64,000 nt of DNA from Hymenobacter wooponensis (GTDB lineage: Bacteria > Bacteroidota > Bacteroidia > Cytophagales > Hymenobacteraceae), in assembly GCF_004745865.1 (NCBI RefSeq), contig NZ_SRKZ01000006.1, positions 62,001 through 126,000 on the forward strand. Reading direction: 5' to 3'. Every line of letters begins with the position of its first letter. The first letter of the stretch is position 1. The notes under the pieces are model-generated. The model saw only the letters and a list, made by a program, of their open reading frames with translations. It was not told the DNA's origin and searched no databases. This document shows positions 1 through 7,994 of this stretch, one piece after another. The translations under genes were made by a program, and so were the position numbers.

Positions 1-51
1 GGCGGGGCAGTCGGGGTTTGTGTGATACTGGCTGAAGACGGCAATGTGCAC
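1..51 (-). CDS. Glycosyltransferase-like protein, N-terminal fragment (cut by window edge)
   Basis: Only 17 codons are inside the window. They start at a GTG (49-51) that follows an in-frame stop at 58-60, and read MHIAVFSQYHTNPDCPA. The short beta-strand followed by FSQY and a loop resembles the N-terminus of GT-B family-4 glycosyltransferases (WcaL/WbuB type), but this rests on a few residues. It would be the gene downstream of gldB on the same strand, in the place where some relatives carry gldC. Product call is tentative. Confidence 0.4.
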   Translation of the reverse strand, partial: MHIAVFSQYHTNPDCPA

Positions 52-110
52 GAGCGGTCAGGCTAACGGAATAAAAGAGAACCGCACCGAGGTGCTACTA
101 CTCAAGTGGC

Positions 111-1142
111 CTAGCGCTCCGCACGGCGTGGCTTGGGCCGGTACTTCGACTCCGTTAGGATGCGCTGGGAGTTCTTTTCAGCCATCAGCTGCTTGAGTGT
201 TACGTTAGGATGCTCGCTCATGTATTTGCGCACAATCTGCCAGCCCACCCAGGCCCCTACCCTACCGGGGCAGGTTTTATCAATTTCGGGGATGTTGGGC
301 CGCTCGCCCACGTATTTCTGAATGGTAAAAGGAGCGGTGTTGTACAGTAGGTTCTTCTCGATGAAGTGCGCCCAAATCTTACCCTCGTTGAAAGCTACCC
401 CAGCCATTTCCTTATCGGTATAACCTATCAGCAGGGAATCAGGCGTGCAAGGCAGCACCTTTTCCGCGAAGTACAGCGACTTGCCGAACTGCACCATCTC
501 GCCCAGCATAGTTTGGTTGGTGAGCTGCTTTTGGTTGTATTTGCTGCTGATAGCCAGCGCTACCGTGGGTACCACGTAGGGCTTGGTGTAGCGGCGCAGG
601 ATATATCCGGGAACGTTAGGACGGTAAGCTGCTTTCGGCCCCACGAAGAAGTCAGTGCTAATCACTAGCAAGCTGTCATTCACAAACAGGTCTTGGCTGA
701 GTCCGCTCACAAACGTCTTAACTGGCGGCACCTTGAAGTCGGGAAAGTAAAAGCGGATGTGCTGAAACATTGGCTTCAGGTCGGCGGCTAACGCGCCTGT
801 ATCCTGAAAGGCACTATCAGCTTGGTGGCCTAGCTTCTGTAGCCCAGGGTTGGTTGCCAGACGAGCCAATGTGTTGCTAAGCACTCCGGCTGGATACTGG
901 CTGCTTTGCAAGAATTGCCGGGCAAATAGGCCGTTCTGGGCAATAAAGGCGCTGGCGTTAGCGGGCGTCTTAATTTGAAAAAAGGGCTTTTCTAACCGCT
1001 CAATCTGTAGCGGCACATCAATTTTCGCAACGTCTGGGTTTATTTCGCACTTCTCCGTTTTAGAGGTGCAATTAGGCAAAGCCAGCATCGTTAAACTCAG
1101 GACGGCCGCCAGCCAGGGGCGTATACGGGCAGGAATGTGCAT
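111..1142 (-). CDS. gldB: Gliding motility lipoprotein GldB-like protein
   Basis: This 343-residue protein has a hydrophobic N-terminal signal segment (about residues 10-24) followed by Cys25, and matches the GldB family in length and pattern, including central motifs such as FFVGP and the conserved tail GRVGAWVGWQIVRKYM. GldB is an essential gliding lipoprotein in Flavobacterium, thought to work with the Gld/T9SS apparatus at the cell envelope. The lipobox is unusual: the residue before the Cys is Asn (LPNC) instead of Gly/Ala/Ser, so lipidation is not assured. Start is ATG. A divergent barrel gene begins 90 bp away. gldC is not visible next to it. Confidence 0.85.
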   Translation of the reverse strand: MHIPARIRPWLAAVLSLTMLALPNCTSKTEKCEINPDVAKIDVPLQIERLEKPFFQIKTPANASAFIAQNGLFARQFLQSSQYPAGVLSNTLARLATNPGLQKLGHQADSAFQDTGALAADLKPMFQHIRFYFPDFKVPPVKTFVSGLSQDLFVNDSLLVISTDFFVGPKAAYRPNVPGYILRRYTKPYVVPTVALAISSKYNQKQLTNQTMLGEMVQFGKSLYFAEKVLPCTPDSLLIGYTDKEMAGVAFNEGKIWAHFIEKNLLYNTAPFTIQKYVGERPNIPEIDKTCPGRVGAWVGWQIVRKYMSEHPNVTLKQLMAEKNSQRILTESKYRPKPRRAER

Positions 1143-1231
1143 CGCGCTTCTATCTTTACGGCGAAATTAGCCAAAACGAAACGGCGAAAGGCTGTCTTTC
1201 GTGTTTTGCTCATCGTACTTCTGCATTTGAT

Positions 1232-1903
1232 ATGAAAAAAGCACTGCTCGCCCTCTTTTGCATCGGCGCTTCGGCCGGGGCTGCATCCGCGCAAGTTGAA
1301 ATAGGTCTTAAGGTGTCGCCATCTATTACGAGCCTTCGCACTGACTCACCAGCCCAACTTGGCTTTCAGAAAGATGGCAGTAAAATAGGCTTCGGCGGCG
1401 GCTTGGTAGTTGACTACTTCTTCGGCCAGAATTACGCCTTCAGCACTGGCCTACAGCTTACTGGCAAGGGTGGCAAATTCCTGTTCCTGGACCCCACTAC
1501 GGGCCGACGGGTAGAGCAGAAACTAGGTATTCAGTACTTGGAGCTGCCCGTAACTATGAAGTTGTTCACTAACGATATTGCCACTGATACCAAGTTATAT
1601 TTCCAGCTGGGTGGCACCCTAGGCGGCGCCATTGCAGCTAAGATTGATGGCAACAAGCGTTACACTGATCCTGCTACCGGCAAGGAAACCAAAGCCCTCG
1701 ACCACGTTATTATTCCCGACGCAGCCGTATTGCTAGGCTTCGGTACTGAGTATCAGGTCGGCCAGAGCACTAAAGTATTTGCTGGCGTGAGCTACCACCG
1801 CGGCCTCGTCAACATTGAGAAATATTACGACAAGCAGCGTAACTTCTCGGAAGTGGTCTTCAAGAATAGCGAGGTTGCGCTGGACCTAGGCATCAAGTTC
1901 TAG
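1232..1903 (+). CDS. Outer-membrane beta-barrel (porin family) protein
   Basis: This 223-residue protein starts with a clean signal peptide (MKKALLALFC... cleaved after ASAQ, about residue 21). The mature part is a run of alternating hydrophobic/polar strands with many Gly and aromatic residues, ending LDLGIKF, which fits an eight-stranded barrel of the PF13568 outer-membrane type common in Bacteroidota. The ATG lies a few bases after a TGCATTTG element (1222-1229), one base from a -7 box. It is followed by a strong bidirectional terminator. Ligand or function unknown. It is not an obvious PorT. Confidence 0.8.
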   Translation: MKKALLALFCIGASAGAASAQVEIGLKVSPSITSLRTDSPAQLGFQKDGSKIGFGGGLVVDYFFGQNYAFSTGLQLTGKGGKFLFLDPTTGRRVEQKLGIQYLELPVTMKLFTNDIATDTKLYFQLGGTLGGAIAAKIDGNKRYTDPATGKETKALDHVIIPDAAVLLGFGTEYQVGQSTKVFAGVSYHRGLVNIEKYYDKQRNFSEVVFKNSEVALDLGIKF

Positions 1904-1923
1904 GCCACACCGGTCGTCAAACA

Positions 1924-1958
1924 AAAAGCCCGCGTTGCTCTCAGCAGCGCGGGCTTTT
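1924..1958. terminator. Bidirectional terminator between barrel gene and rng
   Basis: A 16-bp stem (one G-T pair) with a 3-nt loop: AAAAGCCCGCG...GGGCTTTT at 1924-1939 and 1943-1958. It carries a T-run at one end and an A-run at the other, and lies between convergent genes ending at 1903 and 1996. Confidence 0.85.
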
Positions 1959-1995
1959 CTTCTATCAGGAGGAGTTTTCTCGCAGAAAAAATCCG

Positions 1996-3603
1996 TCAGT
2001 CAATTATTTCAATTTCCCGGTCCTGCAACCGGCTCATGGCCGCCGCGGCTGAGTGCAGCTCGATTTCCTCGCCTTGCTCATCCTCAATGCGGTAATCTGT
2101 GAGGCCTAGACTAGTGTCTTTCATCACTTTTACCCACTTATAATACTTCAAATACCATTTCATCTGTCTGCTTACCAAACCTTTGGTGTAGTAAGCGTGC
2201 AGGAATGGGTGCACATTGAGCGTAATGCCCGACTGATTCTGGGTTATCAGCAGGTCCTCAATGCTATTTTCGATTTCGTCGGTTACCAGGATAGACGCCG
2301 AAATCTTACCCGTGCCGCCGCAGGTGGGGCAAACCTCACCGGTCACGATGTTTTCAACAGGCCGAACGCGCTGTCGGGTAATCTGAAGTAGGCCAAATTT
2401 GGTGATGGGTAGAATTGTGAAGCGCGCTTTGTCGTGCTTCATGATGTCGCGCACGGCATCTTCTACCTTCTTGCGGCTCTCCGCCGACTTCATATCAATG
2501 AAATCGACGACGATGATGCCGCCCATATCGCGCAGCCGGAGCTGGCGGGCTACTTCTCGGGCGGCCGCGAGGTTCACGTGCAGGGCTGTGGCCTCTTGGT
2601 CGCCTTCTTGGTTGCTCTTGTTACCGGAGTTCACGTCGATGACGTGGAGGGCTTCGGTATGCTCGATAACGAGGTATCCGCCACCGGGAACCGTTACGGT
2701 TTTGCCAAACAAGGTCTTGAGCTGTTTCTCAATACCTTGACTTTCAAACACCTTCACTTTGCCGGTGTGTAGCTTCAGCAGGCCAAGCTTGTCGGGCGCA
2801 ATCTGCTGCAGGTAACTCCGCATTTCCTCGTACATGGGAGCCGCATCTACCGTGATGGCATCAAACGACTCGTTGAGCATGTCGCGCAACATGGAGCTCG
2901 TGCGACCTAGCTCACCCAGCACCTTATCATTCGGCTTGGCCGTACGCAGGGTTTGGAAGAGCTTGTCCCACTTCTCCACCATGTTTTGCATATCCTTGTC
3001 GAGCTCAGCCACCTCGCGGCCTTCGGCCACGGTGCGGATGATTACGCCAAAATTGTCGGGCTTAATGGAAGCAATGAGCCGCTTGAGCCGCTCCCGTTCC
3101 GATTTGCTGACGATTTTCTTGGATACGCTGATGGTATTGGAAAAAGGCACCAGTACCAGATACCGGCCAGCCATGGATATATCCGTGGAGAGGCGCGGGC
3201 CCTTGGTAGAAATAGGCTCCTTAACAATCTGAACCAGCATTTGCTGGCCCTTCTTAAGCGTGTTATCGATTTTACCGACTTTGTCGAGCGTCCCGTCAAA
3301 CTGGAAAGTCTTCAGGGGCCCAACGGTTATTTTCTGCGATTGAACGCCTTTTACCCACTTTGTTAGGGAAGGATAATTCTCTCCCAGGTCGCCGTAGTGT
3401 AAAAAGGCATCCTTTTGATACCCAATGTCAATGAACGCGGCGTTCAGACCGGGCATAACTTTCTTGACCGTGCCCAGGAAAATGTCACCAACTGAGTAAG
3501 CGGTGTCGTTGCGGTCGAAATGATATTCGATGAGCCGCTTGTCCTGTAGCAGGGCAATCCGTTCTCCGTCCTGAGTAGAATTAATGATTAATTCGTTACT
3601 CAA
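1996..3603 (-). CDS. rng: Ribonuclease E/G family endoribonuclease
   Basis: 535 residues, the size of RNase G (E. coli Rng is about 490). The N-terminal S1-like domain (about 36-130) includes VGDIFLGTVKKVMPGLNAAFIDIG. The catalytic region carries the metal-binding Asp segment GGIIVVDFIDM, followed by the Zn-link motif CPTCGGTGK. It is expected to cut AU-rich single-stranded RNA and mature rRNA. The start is TTG at 3601-3603: an in-frame stop lies five codons upstream, and MSNELIINST matches the usual family N-terminus. The neighbouring order rng, small basic peptide, TPR, HU, mutY is typical for the phylum. Confidence 0.93.
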   Translation of the reverse strand: MSNELIINSTQDGERIALLQDKRLIEYHFDRNDTAYSVGDIFLGTVKKVMPGLNAAFIDIGYQKDAFLHYGDLGENYPSLTKWVKGVQSQKITVGPLKTFQFDGTLDKVGKIDNTLKKGQQMLVQIVKEPISTKGPRLSTDISMAGRYLVLVPFSNTISVSKKIVSKSERERLKRLIASIKPDNFGVIIRTVAEGREVAELDKDMQNMVEKWDKLFQTLRTAKPNDKVLGELGRTSSMLRDMLNESFDAITVDAAPMYEEMRSYLQQIAPDKLGLLKLHTGKVKVFESQGIEKQLKTLFGKTVTVPGGGYLVIEHTEALHVIDVNSGNKSNQEGDQEATALHVNLAAAREVARQLRLRDMGGIIVVDFIDMKSAESRKKVEDAVRDIMKHDKARFTILPITKFGLLQITRQRVRPVENIVTGEVCPTCGGTGKISASILVTDEIENSIEDLLITQNQSGITLNVHPFLHAYYTKGLVSRQMKWYLKYYKWVKVMKDTSLGLTDYRIEDEQGEEIELHSAAAAMSRLQDREIEIID

Positions 3604-3671
3604 TGGATTAAGCGGTTAGAGTAGTATCTGGCAAGCCTGGCCTAGCGGTTATGCATTCCCCCGAAACCCGC

Positions 3672-3708
3672 AAAGGGAAGCCAGCGCACAAGGCACCGGC
3701 TTCCCTTT
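3672..3708. terminator. Hairpin between small ribosomal-type peptide and rng
   Basis: 11-bp perfect arms AAAGGGAAGCC (3672-3682) and GGCTTCCCTTT (3698-3708) with a 15-nt loop, in the 212-bp gap before rng. A second weaker stem-loop (GTGC..TTTCT/AGAAA..GCAC) lies near 3768-3793. Terminator or RNA-processing element. Confidence 0.5.
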
Positions 3709-3815
3709 CGAGCCACGGGGAAAGCGAACATCTGGCCACTCTCTGGATACTAAGTGAGAGATAGAAGAGTGCCTTTCTAAGCTAGAAAAGCACCTACGAG
3801 CAAACCCCGGGAGGA

Positions 3816-3905
3816 TTACTTCTTCTTGTGACGGTTCTTGCGCAGACGCTTCTTCCGCTTGTGAGTGGCAATCTTATGACGCTTTCTCTTTTTACCGCAA
3901 GGCAT
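3816..3905 (-). CDS. 29-residue AURKAIP1/COX24-domain ribosomal-type peptide
   Basis: A very short, extremely basic reading frame: starts MPCGKKRKRHKIATHK and ends KKRLRKNRHKKK, 29 residues, ATG to TAA. This matches the tiny AURKAIP1/COX24-like proteins found across Bacteroidota, related to the mitochondrial small-subunit protein mS38 and mycobacterial bS22, so it probably binds rRNA in the 30S subunit. About half the residues are Lys/Arg, with no hydrophobic core. It lies between rng and a TPR gene on the same strand. Ribosome membership is inferred from family resemblance. Confidence 0.85.
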   Translation of the reverse strand: MPCGKKRKRHKIATHKRKKRLRKNRHKKK

Positions 3906-4016
3906 GATGTTGTGGGTTAGATGAGTGAATTGATTTGATTTCTTTTATTGTTGACTGCTCCTGTTCAGGTACTGATGCGGATACACCAGTTGCCTGCTTC
4001 GGAACAGCTAACAGTA

Positions 4017-4913
4017 CTATTGCAGCTTCTGAAGTTGCTCATCTACTGAAGCGGCTAGGCCCGGATCAGTGCTGAGACTCTTGGCTTTTTGGAAAGCCTG
4101 ACGGGCTCCCTCTTTCACGCCAGTTTGGGCTAACGCGACGCCAAGATAAAACTGTCCGTTGACGTTTTCAGGATTTACTTTAGTTAGCTCTTGAAAACGT
4201 TCAACCGCTTTGTCGAACTGATTGCTCTGAATAGCCAGCAAACCAAGGTTATACAGCACCTTTTCGTTGCGCGGATCCACGGCCAGCACTTCGCGCAGCA
4301 ACGTGATACCCTGCACCGGGTTAGAGCTAGCCATCAGAGCCATACCTAGGTTGGTTTTGGCGTCGAGGTTGTCGGGGTTATTCTTCAATACTCTCCCGTA
4401 CAGTTCCTCACACTTGGCACCCAGCATTTTCTGCCGCTCCTCGGTAGTTGCAAAGCTATACGCTTCGAAGTACTGGTCAGCAGCCCGCTTCCAGGCCTGC
4501 TCGCCGGGACGAGTCAGGGCCACCTGCTCCAAATAGTAGCCGGCGCTGTCAAAACGCTCAACGCCTTTGTACTTGTCGGCCAGTTCAGTAGCCAGCCGCA
4601 GCTTAGCGCCCAATTCTGCTTCCGCGTTGTACTTGGCAAGCAGCGTATTGATTTCTTGGCGTTTAGCCGGAGCCACCGTCATGTGCGGCTGCTCAGCAGT
4701 TGCACCTTCTGGTTTGCCCATGGCATCTACAGAAGCCGTAGAGGGAGCAGCTGCGCCATTATCGCGGTTGGCTGTACGGGCGGCGTCCTGAGCAAGTTCA
4801 CCTTTTCCTACTTTGGGCTTCACAATCACCTTGGGCAGCAAAAACAAACCGGCCACAAGGGCCACCGCCAAAGCGAGAAGTATTAGTTGATGCTTAGAGG
4901 AGTTACGCGCCAT
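4017..4913 (-). CDS. Membrane-anchored TPR protein
   Basis: I place the start at the ATG 4911-4913 (MARNSSKHQL), giving 298 residues with one N-terminal membrane helix (about 9-27). An upstream in-frame start would add a Pro/Arg-rich stretch unlike a real N-terminus. After a low-complexity linker, the C-terminal half carries at least three tetratricopeptide repeats (motifs like NLGMALMASSNPVQGITLLREVL, NLGLLAIQSNQFDKAVERF, YLGVALAQTGVKEGARQAF). It is probably an envelope scaffold. It sits between HU and the 29-residue peptide on the same strand, a common Bacteroidota arrangement. Exact function unknown. Confidence 0.8.
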   Translation of the reverse strand: MARNSSKHQLILLALAVALVAGLFLLPKVIVKPKVGKGELAQDAARTANRDNGAAAPSTASVDAMGKPEGATAEQPHMTVAPAKRQEINTLLAKYNAEAELGAKLRLATELADKYKGVERFDSAGYYLEQVALTRPGEQAWKRAADQYFEAYSFATTEERQKMLGAKCEELYGRVLKNNPDNLDAKTNLGMALMASSNPVQGITLLREVLAVDPRNEKVLYNLGLLAIQSNQFDKAVERFQELTKVNPENVNGQFYLGVALAQTGVKEGARQAFQKAKSLSTDPGLAASVDEQLQKLQ

Positions 4914-4993
4914 TAGCAGGGAAAAACGCAGACCGCCGGGCCTCCGGAAAAGGACGCCCGGCGGCACTGCCGACATCGAATAATAAAAGCGAC

Positions 4994-5299
4994 TTAGGCG
5001 TTAGCCAGTGCTTTGATTTTCTTGCTGTTCTTGATCTTGCCGATGAAGGTCTTGGACGGCTTAAAGCTCGGGATGAAGTGCTCGTCGATGATGATCGACG
5101 TGTTTTTCGAGATGTTGCGGGCTACTTTCTTCGCGCGTTTTTTGTTAACGAAGCTGCCAAAGCCGCGCACGTAGATGTTGTTGCCATCGGCCATCGAATC
5201 CTTCACAACTTTGAAGAAGGCTTCTACGGTAGCCGAAACGTCTGCTTTCTCAATGCCGGTTTTGTCAGCAATTTCGGCGATTACTTCTGCTTTAGTCAC
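4994..5299 (-). CDS. HU-family DNA-binding protein
   Basis: 101 residues when started at GTG 5297-5299 (MTKAEVIAEIADKTGIEK), which is the standard HU N-terminus. A longer in-frame TTG start at 5359 would add 20 atypical residues and is less likely. The HU signature is intact: FFKVVKDSMADGNNIYVRGFGSF, then the beta-arm with KKRAKKVARNISKNT and IDEHFIPSFKPSK. It packages and bends DNA. A good promoter lies at 5407-5436, giving a leader of roughly 100 nt. Divergent from mutY. Confidence 0.92.
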   Translation of the reverse strand: MTKAEVIAEIADKTGIEKADVSATVEAFFKVVKDSMADGNNIYVRGFGSFVNKKRAKKVARNISKNTSIIIDEHFIPSFKPSKTFIGKIKNSKKIKALANA

Positions 5300-5406
5300 G
5301 CTGGTAAGTGTACTAGGGAGGTGAAAAAAAATGTGCTTGGCAAATGTTGCCTTCCTCAAAACGTAAGCACTTGCCCGGTAAGGCGTTGCTTATGTTTTGA
5401 GGGGCA

Positions 5407-5436
5407 CAAAGGTAACCCCCTTTTTTGGTTTTACAA
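5407..5436 (-). promoter_or_regulatory. Promoter for HU gene
   Basis: On the minus strand TTG (5434-5436), a 19-bp spacer, then TACCTTTG (5407-5414), matching the Bacteroidota primary-sigma consensus TTG-N19-TAnnTTTG. Expected transcription start near 5400. Confidence 0.65.
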
Positions 5437-5498
5437 CAGATTTCGCAGCATTCGCTACCGCTTCCTAGGTTGCATCCAACTATTTCTTTCTCAAAGCC

Positions 5499-6590
5499 TT
5501 GAGTTCAATTCTTTCTACCTCCTCCCATCCGTGGTTTGCACAACGTTTATTGGACTGGTACCCGCGCCACCGCCGCGACCTACCCTGGCGGAACACTCGC
5601 GACCCATATGCCATCTGGCTTTCGGAAGTTATTCTGCAGCAAACGCGTGTGAAGCAAGGCTTGCCGTATTACCTCGATTTCATCACCTCCTACCCTACCG
5701 TACAGGAGCTAGCGGCTGCCCCACAAGATGAGGTGCTGCGGCACTGGCAGGGGTTAGGCTATTATTCCCGGGCCCGGAACATGCATCATACTGCCCAGCA
5801 GGTAGCCGGAGAATACAACGGACAATTTCCCGGCTCCTATGTTGAGCTGCTGAAGCTACGTGGCGTAGGCCAGTATACGGCCGCTGCTATTGCCTCCTTT
5901 GCCTACGATGAGCAAGTAGCTGTGCTCGATGGCAACGTATTTCGGGTGCTGGCCCGCGTGTTTGGGGTTACGCAGGATATTGCTGCCCCCGCCAGTCGCA
6001 AAATCTTCCAGCAGCTCGCCGATAAGCTCATCCCGGCTGACCAGCCCGCGGAGTTCAACCAAGCTATCATGGAGTTTGGCGCTATTCAGTGCACTCCTGC
6101 TAAGCCCGACTGCCTGTTTTGCCCACTCCAGACCGAGTGCTACGCTTTCCAGCACGGCCTGGTGCAGGAGCTTCCCGTTAAGAGTAAGGCCAAAGCCGCC
6201 CGCACCCGCTACTTCCATTACCTGGTACTGCGCCACAACGACACGTTATATATGAAGAAGCGCGGCCCGAAGGATATCTGGGAAGGCTTGTACGACTTTG
6301 CGCTACAAGAAACCGATTCGGCGGAGCTACCTGCAGCTTCAATCGTGGACGCCATAGAAGGCTTGGGCGGCCGCCTTGCTATCAACCTAGCCGAAGAGCC
6401 TACTACTGCCATGCGCCATATTCTAAGCCATCAGAAAGTAGAGGCTCGTTTTCACCCAGTTTGGTTGTCGGAGCCCTTGGTGCCGGAGGCAGCCGTGGCA
6501 GCCGGCTTAGTGGCCTACAATGCTCTAGATATTGAGCGGTTACCTAAGCCCGTCATCATCACTAATTATATTAGCAATACCCGTTTTTAA
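5499..6590 (+). CDS. mutY: A/G-specific adenine DNA glycosylase MutY
   Basis: 363 residues. It removes A mispaired with 8-oxoG. The HhH-GPD fold shows the catalytic Glu in WLSEVILQQTR (E43), the helix-hairpin-helix LRGVGQYTAAAIASFA (119-134), and the catalytic Asp in VLDGNVFRV (D144). The [4Fe-4S] ligands follow as C-x6-C-x2-C-x5-C (C198, C205, C208, C214). A NUDIX-like C-terminal domain for 8-oxoG recognition starts near 235. The start must be TTG at 5499: the frame is closed by TAG at 5466-5468, and no ATG or GTG lies between that stop and the conserved core. ssb follows. Confidence 0.95.
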   Translation: MSSILSTSSHPWFAQRLLDWYPRHRRDLPWRNTRDPYAIWLSEVILQQTRVKQGLPYYLDFITSYPTVQELAAAPQDEVLRHWQGLGYYSRARNMHHTAQQVAGEYNGQFPGSYVELLKLRGVGQYTAAAIASFAYDEQVAVLDGNVFRVLARVFGVTQDIAAPASRKIFQQLADKLIPADQPAEFNQAIMEFGAIQCTPAKPDCLFCPLQTECYAFQHGLVQELPVKSKAKAARTRYFHYLVLRHNDTLYMKKRGPKDIWEGLYDFALQETDSAELPAASIVDAIEGLGGRLAINLAEEPTTAMRHILSHQKVEARFHPVWLSEPLVPEAAVAAGLVAYNALDIERLPKPVIITNYISNTRF

Positions 6591-6603
6591 CATGCCAATT
6601 ATA

Positions 6604-6634
6604 TTGGAATTCAAGGGTGTTTTTTGTATCTTTA
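6604..6634 (+). promoter_or_regulatory. Possible ssb promoter
   Basis: TTG (6604-6606), a 20-bp spacer and TATCTTTA (6627-6634), one base from TAnnTTTG, about 50 bp before the ssb ATG. Confidence 0.4.
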
Positions 6635-6684
6635 TACCTGACAATTATCTCTCTTTCCCCTTCTAACGACTAGTTATTTACACC

Positions 6685-7119
6685 ATGGCAAGCGTCAACA
6701 AAGTCATTCTCATAGGCCACTTAGGCAAGGACCCTGAGGTTCGTCATCTAGAAGGTGGCAACTCAGTGGCTAACTTCACCATGGCCACCAACGAGTACTA
6801 TAAAGACAAGCAAGGCAACCGCGTAGAGCGTACAGAGTGGCACAACATTGCTGCGTGGCGCAACCTGGCCGAGCTGTCGGAAAAGTACCTGCGCAAGGGT
6901 CATCAAGTGTATGTGGAGGGCCGCATCCGGACTCGTCAGTACCAGGATAAGGACAACCAAACTCGCTACATCACAGAAATCATTGCGGAGGAAATCACCA
7001 TGCTGGGCAATGGTCGTGCTGCTGGCGCAGAAGCTCAACCGGCCAACACAGCCGCTGCTCCTGCCGAAGAGCCTACCACTTTTCGTCAGGAACCAGAACT
7101 CAATCAATTGCCGTTTTAA
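6685..7119 (+). CDS. ssb: Single-stranded DNA-binding protein
   Basis: 144 residues with a full OB-fold (MASVNKVILIGHLGKDPEVR to EIIAEEITMLG, residues 1-110), a flexible Ala/Gln/Glu linker, and the protein-interaction tip ending NQLPF. The tip has fewer acidic residues than the DDLPF of E. coli, but the terminal LPF is kept. It binds ssDNA during replication and repair, and recruits partners such as RecG, encoded nearby. Ends at a GC-rich terminator. Confidence 0.95.
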   Translation: MASVNKVILIGHLGKDPEVRHLEGGNSVANFTMATNEYYKDKQGNRVERTEWHNIAAWRNLAELSEKYLRKGHQVYVEGRIRTRQYQDKDNQTRYITEIIAEEITMLGNGRAAGAEAQPANTAAAPAEEPTTFRQEPELNQLPF

Positions 7120-7143
7120 TGGCCTAGCGCCTTGCATTTCTTT

Positions 7144-7170
7144 AGCCCCGGCTTGGTGCCGGGGCTTTTT
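7144..7170 (+). terminator. Intrinsic terminator after ssb
   Basis: 9-bp perfect stem AGCCCCGGC / GCCGGGGCT (7144-7152, 7158-7166) followed by TTTTT. Confidence 0.85.
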
Positions 7171-7278
7171 GCGTGATAAGAGCAATACCTACCGCGCTAG
7201 GCCTGTTGGATTAGCCTCCTTTCAAAAACACCGACAACTGACCTAGCCGCGTTGTACTGCTTCGCGCTACAAGTGTGC

Positions 7279-7286
7279 TACCTTTG
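7279..7286 (+). promoter_or_regulatory. -7 element upstream of gldD
   Basis: Exact TACCTTTG, 24 bp before the gldD ATG. A TTG at 7252-7254 is further away than the ideal -33 spacing. Indicates gldD is transcribed separately from ssb. Confidence 0.5.
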
Positions 7287-7309
7287 AGTATTCATCTGAT
7301 TTGCTTGGC

Positions 7310-7906
7310 ATGGCCGATTTTCGAATTCTGCGCGGATGGGGCGCTGTGCTTACGCTGCTAGGCCTAGCGGCGAGTTGTACCTCTGCTCCTGACTTTACGC
7401 CCAAGCCGAAAGGCTATAACCGTATTGATTTGCCCCCGCACGCCTACCAGCAGTTGGCGCCCGGCCATCCGTACACGTTCCAGTACTCGCGCTACGCCAA
7501 AATCCTGCGTGATTCCTCTTATCTGGCACAGCCGCACTGGATCAATGTGTACTACCCGCAATTGCACGCCAACGTGCAGATTACGTACGCCGACCTTCAG
7601 CGCAACAAGCAGCTTAGCAATAAGCTGCTGGAGGACGCCCGCAAGCTTACCAGCAAGCATCAGATTAAGGCTACGGCTATTGATGAGAGCGTGCTAAAAA
7701 CCCCCAACGGCATGCGAGTAGCCGTGTTTGAGCTGCAGGGCGATGTACCCAGCCAGTTTCAGTTTTACACCACCGATAGCACCAAGAACTTCTTCCGAGG
7801 CGCCCTTTACTTCCGGACGGCTACCGCTAACGACTCCCTGGCACCGGTCATTGACTACGTGAAGAAAGATATTGTGCAGCTGCTCAATACGCTAAAATAT
7901 CAGTAA
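7310..7906 (+). CDS. gldD: Gliding motility lipoprotein GldD
   Basis: 198 residues from ATG 7310 (MADFRILRGW). A signal peptide ends in a good lipobox, LAASC, so it should be a lipoprotein. The body matches GldD, with PHAYQQL, YPFTFQYS-type and WINVYYPQLHANVQITY motifs and a C-terminal FYTTDSTKNFFRGALYF. GldD is required for gliding and T9SS-linked surface adhesin movement in Flavobacterium. In Flavobacterium gldD lies beside gldE, and in several relatives the order is mutY-ssb-gldE-gldD. Here mutY and ssb are present, but only a 190-bp gap separates ssb from gldD, so gldE is missing at this spot. Confidence 0.9.
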   Translation: MADFRILRGWGAVLTLLGLAASCTSAPDFTPKPKGYNRIDLPPHAYQQLAPGHPYTFQYSRYAKILRDSSYLAQPHWINVYYPQLHANVQITYADLQRNKQLSNKLLEDARKLTSKHQIKATAIDESVLKTPNGMRVAVFELQGDVPSQFQFYTTDSTKNFFRGALYFRTATANDSLAPVIDYVKKDIVQLLNTLKYQ

Positions 7907-7994
7907 AGGAGCCTGTGAAGTGTGCTTCAGGTGGCCTAGATTCAAGTCTTTTCAACCGTTAGCTGCCAAGTGGCCTACAGCTTGCTGCTGATTC

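Noticed and set aside
5300..5359. N-terminal extension of HU from a TTG at 5359
   Set aside because: The extra 20 residues are not HU-like; GTG at 5299 gives the standard N-terminus.
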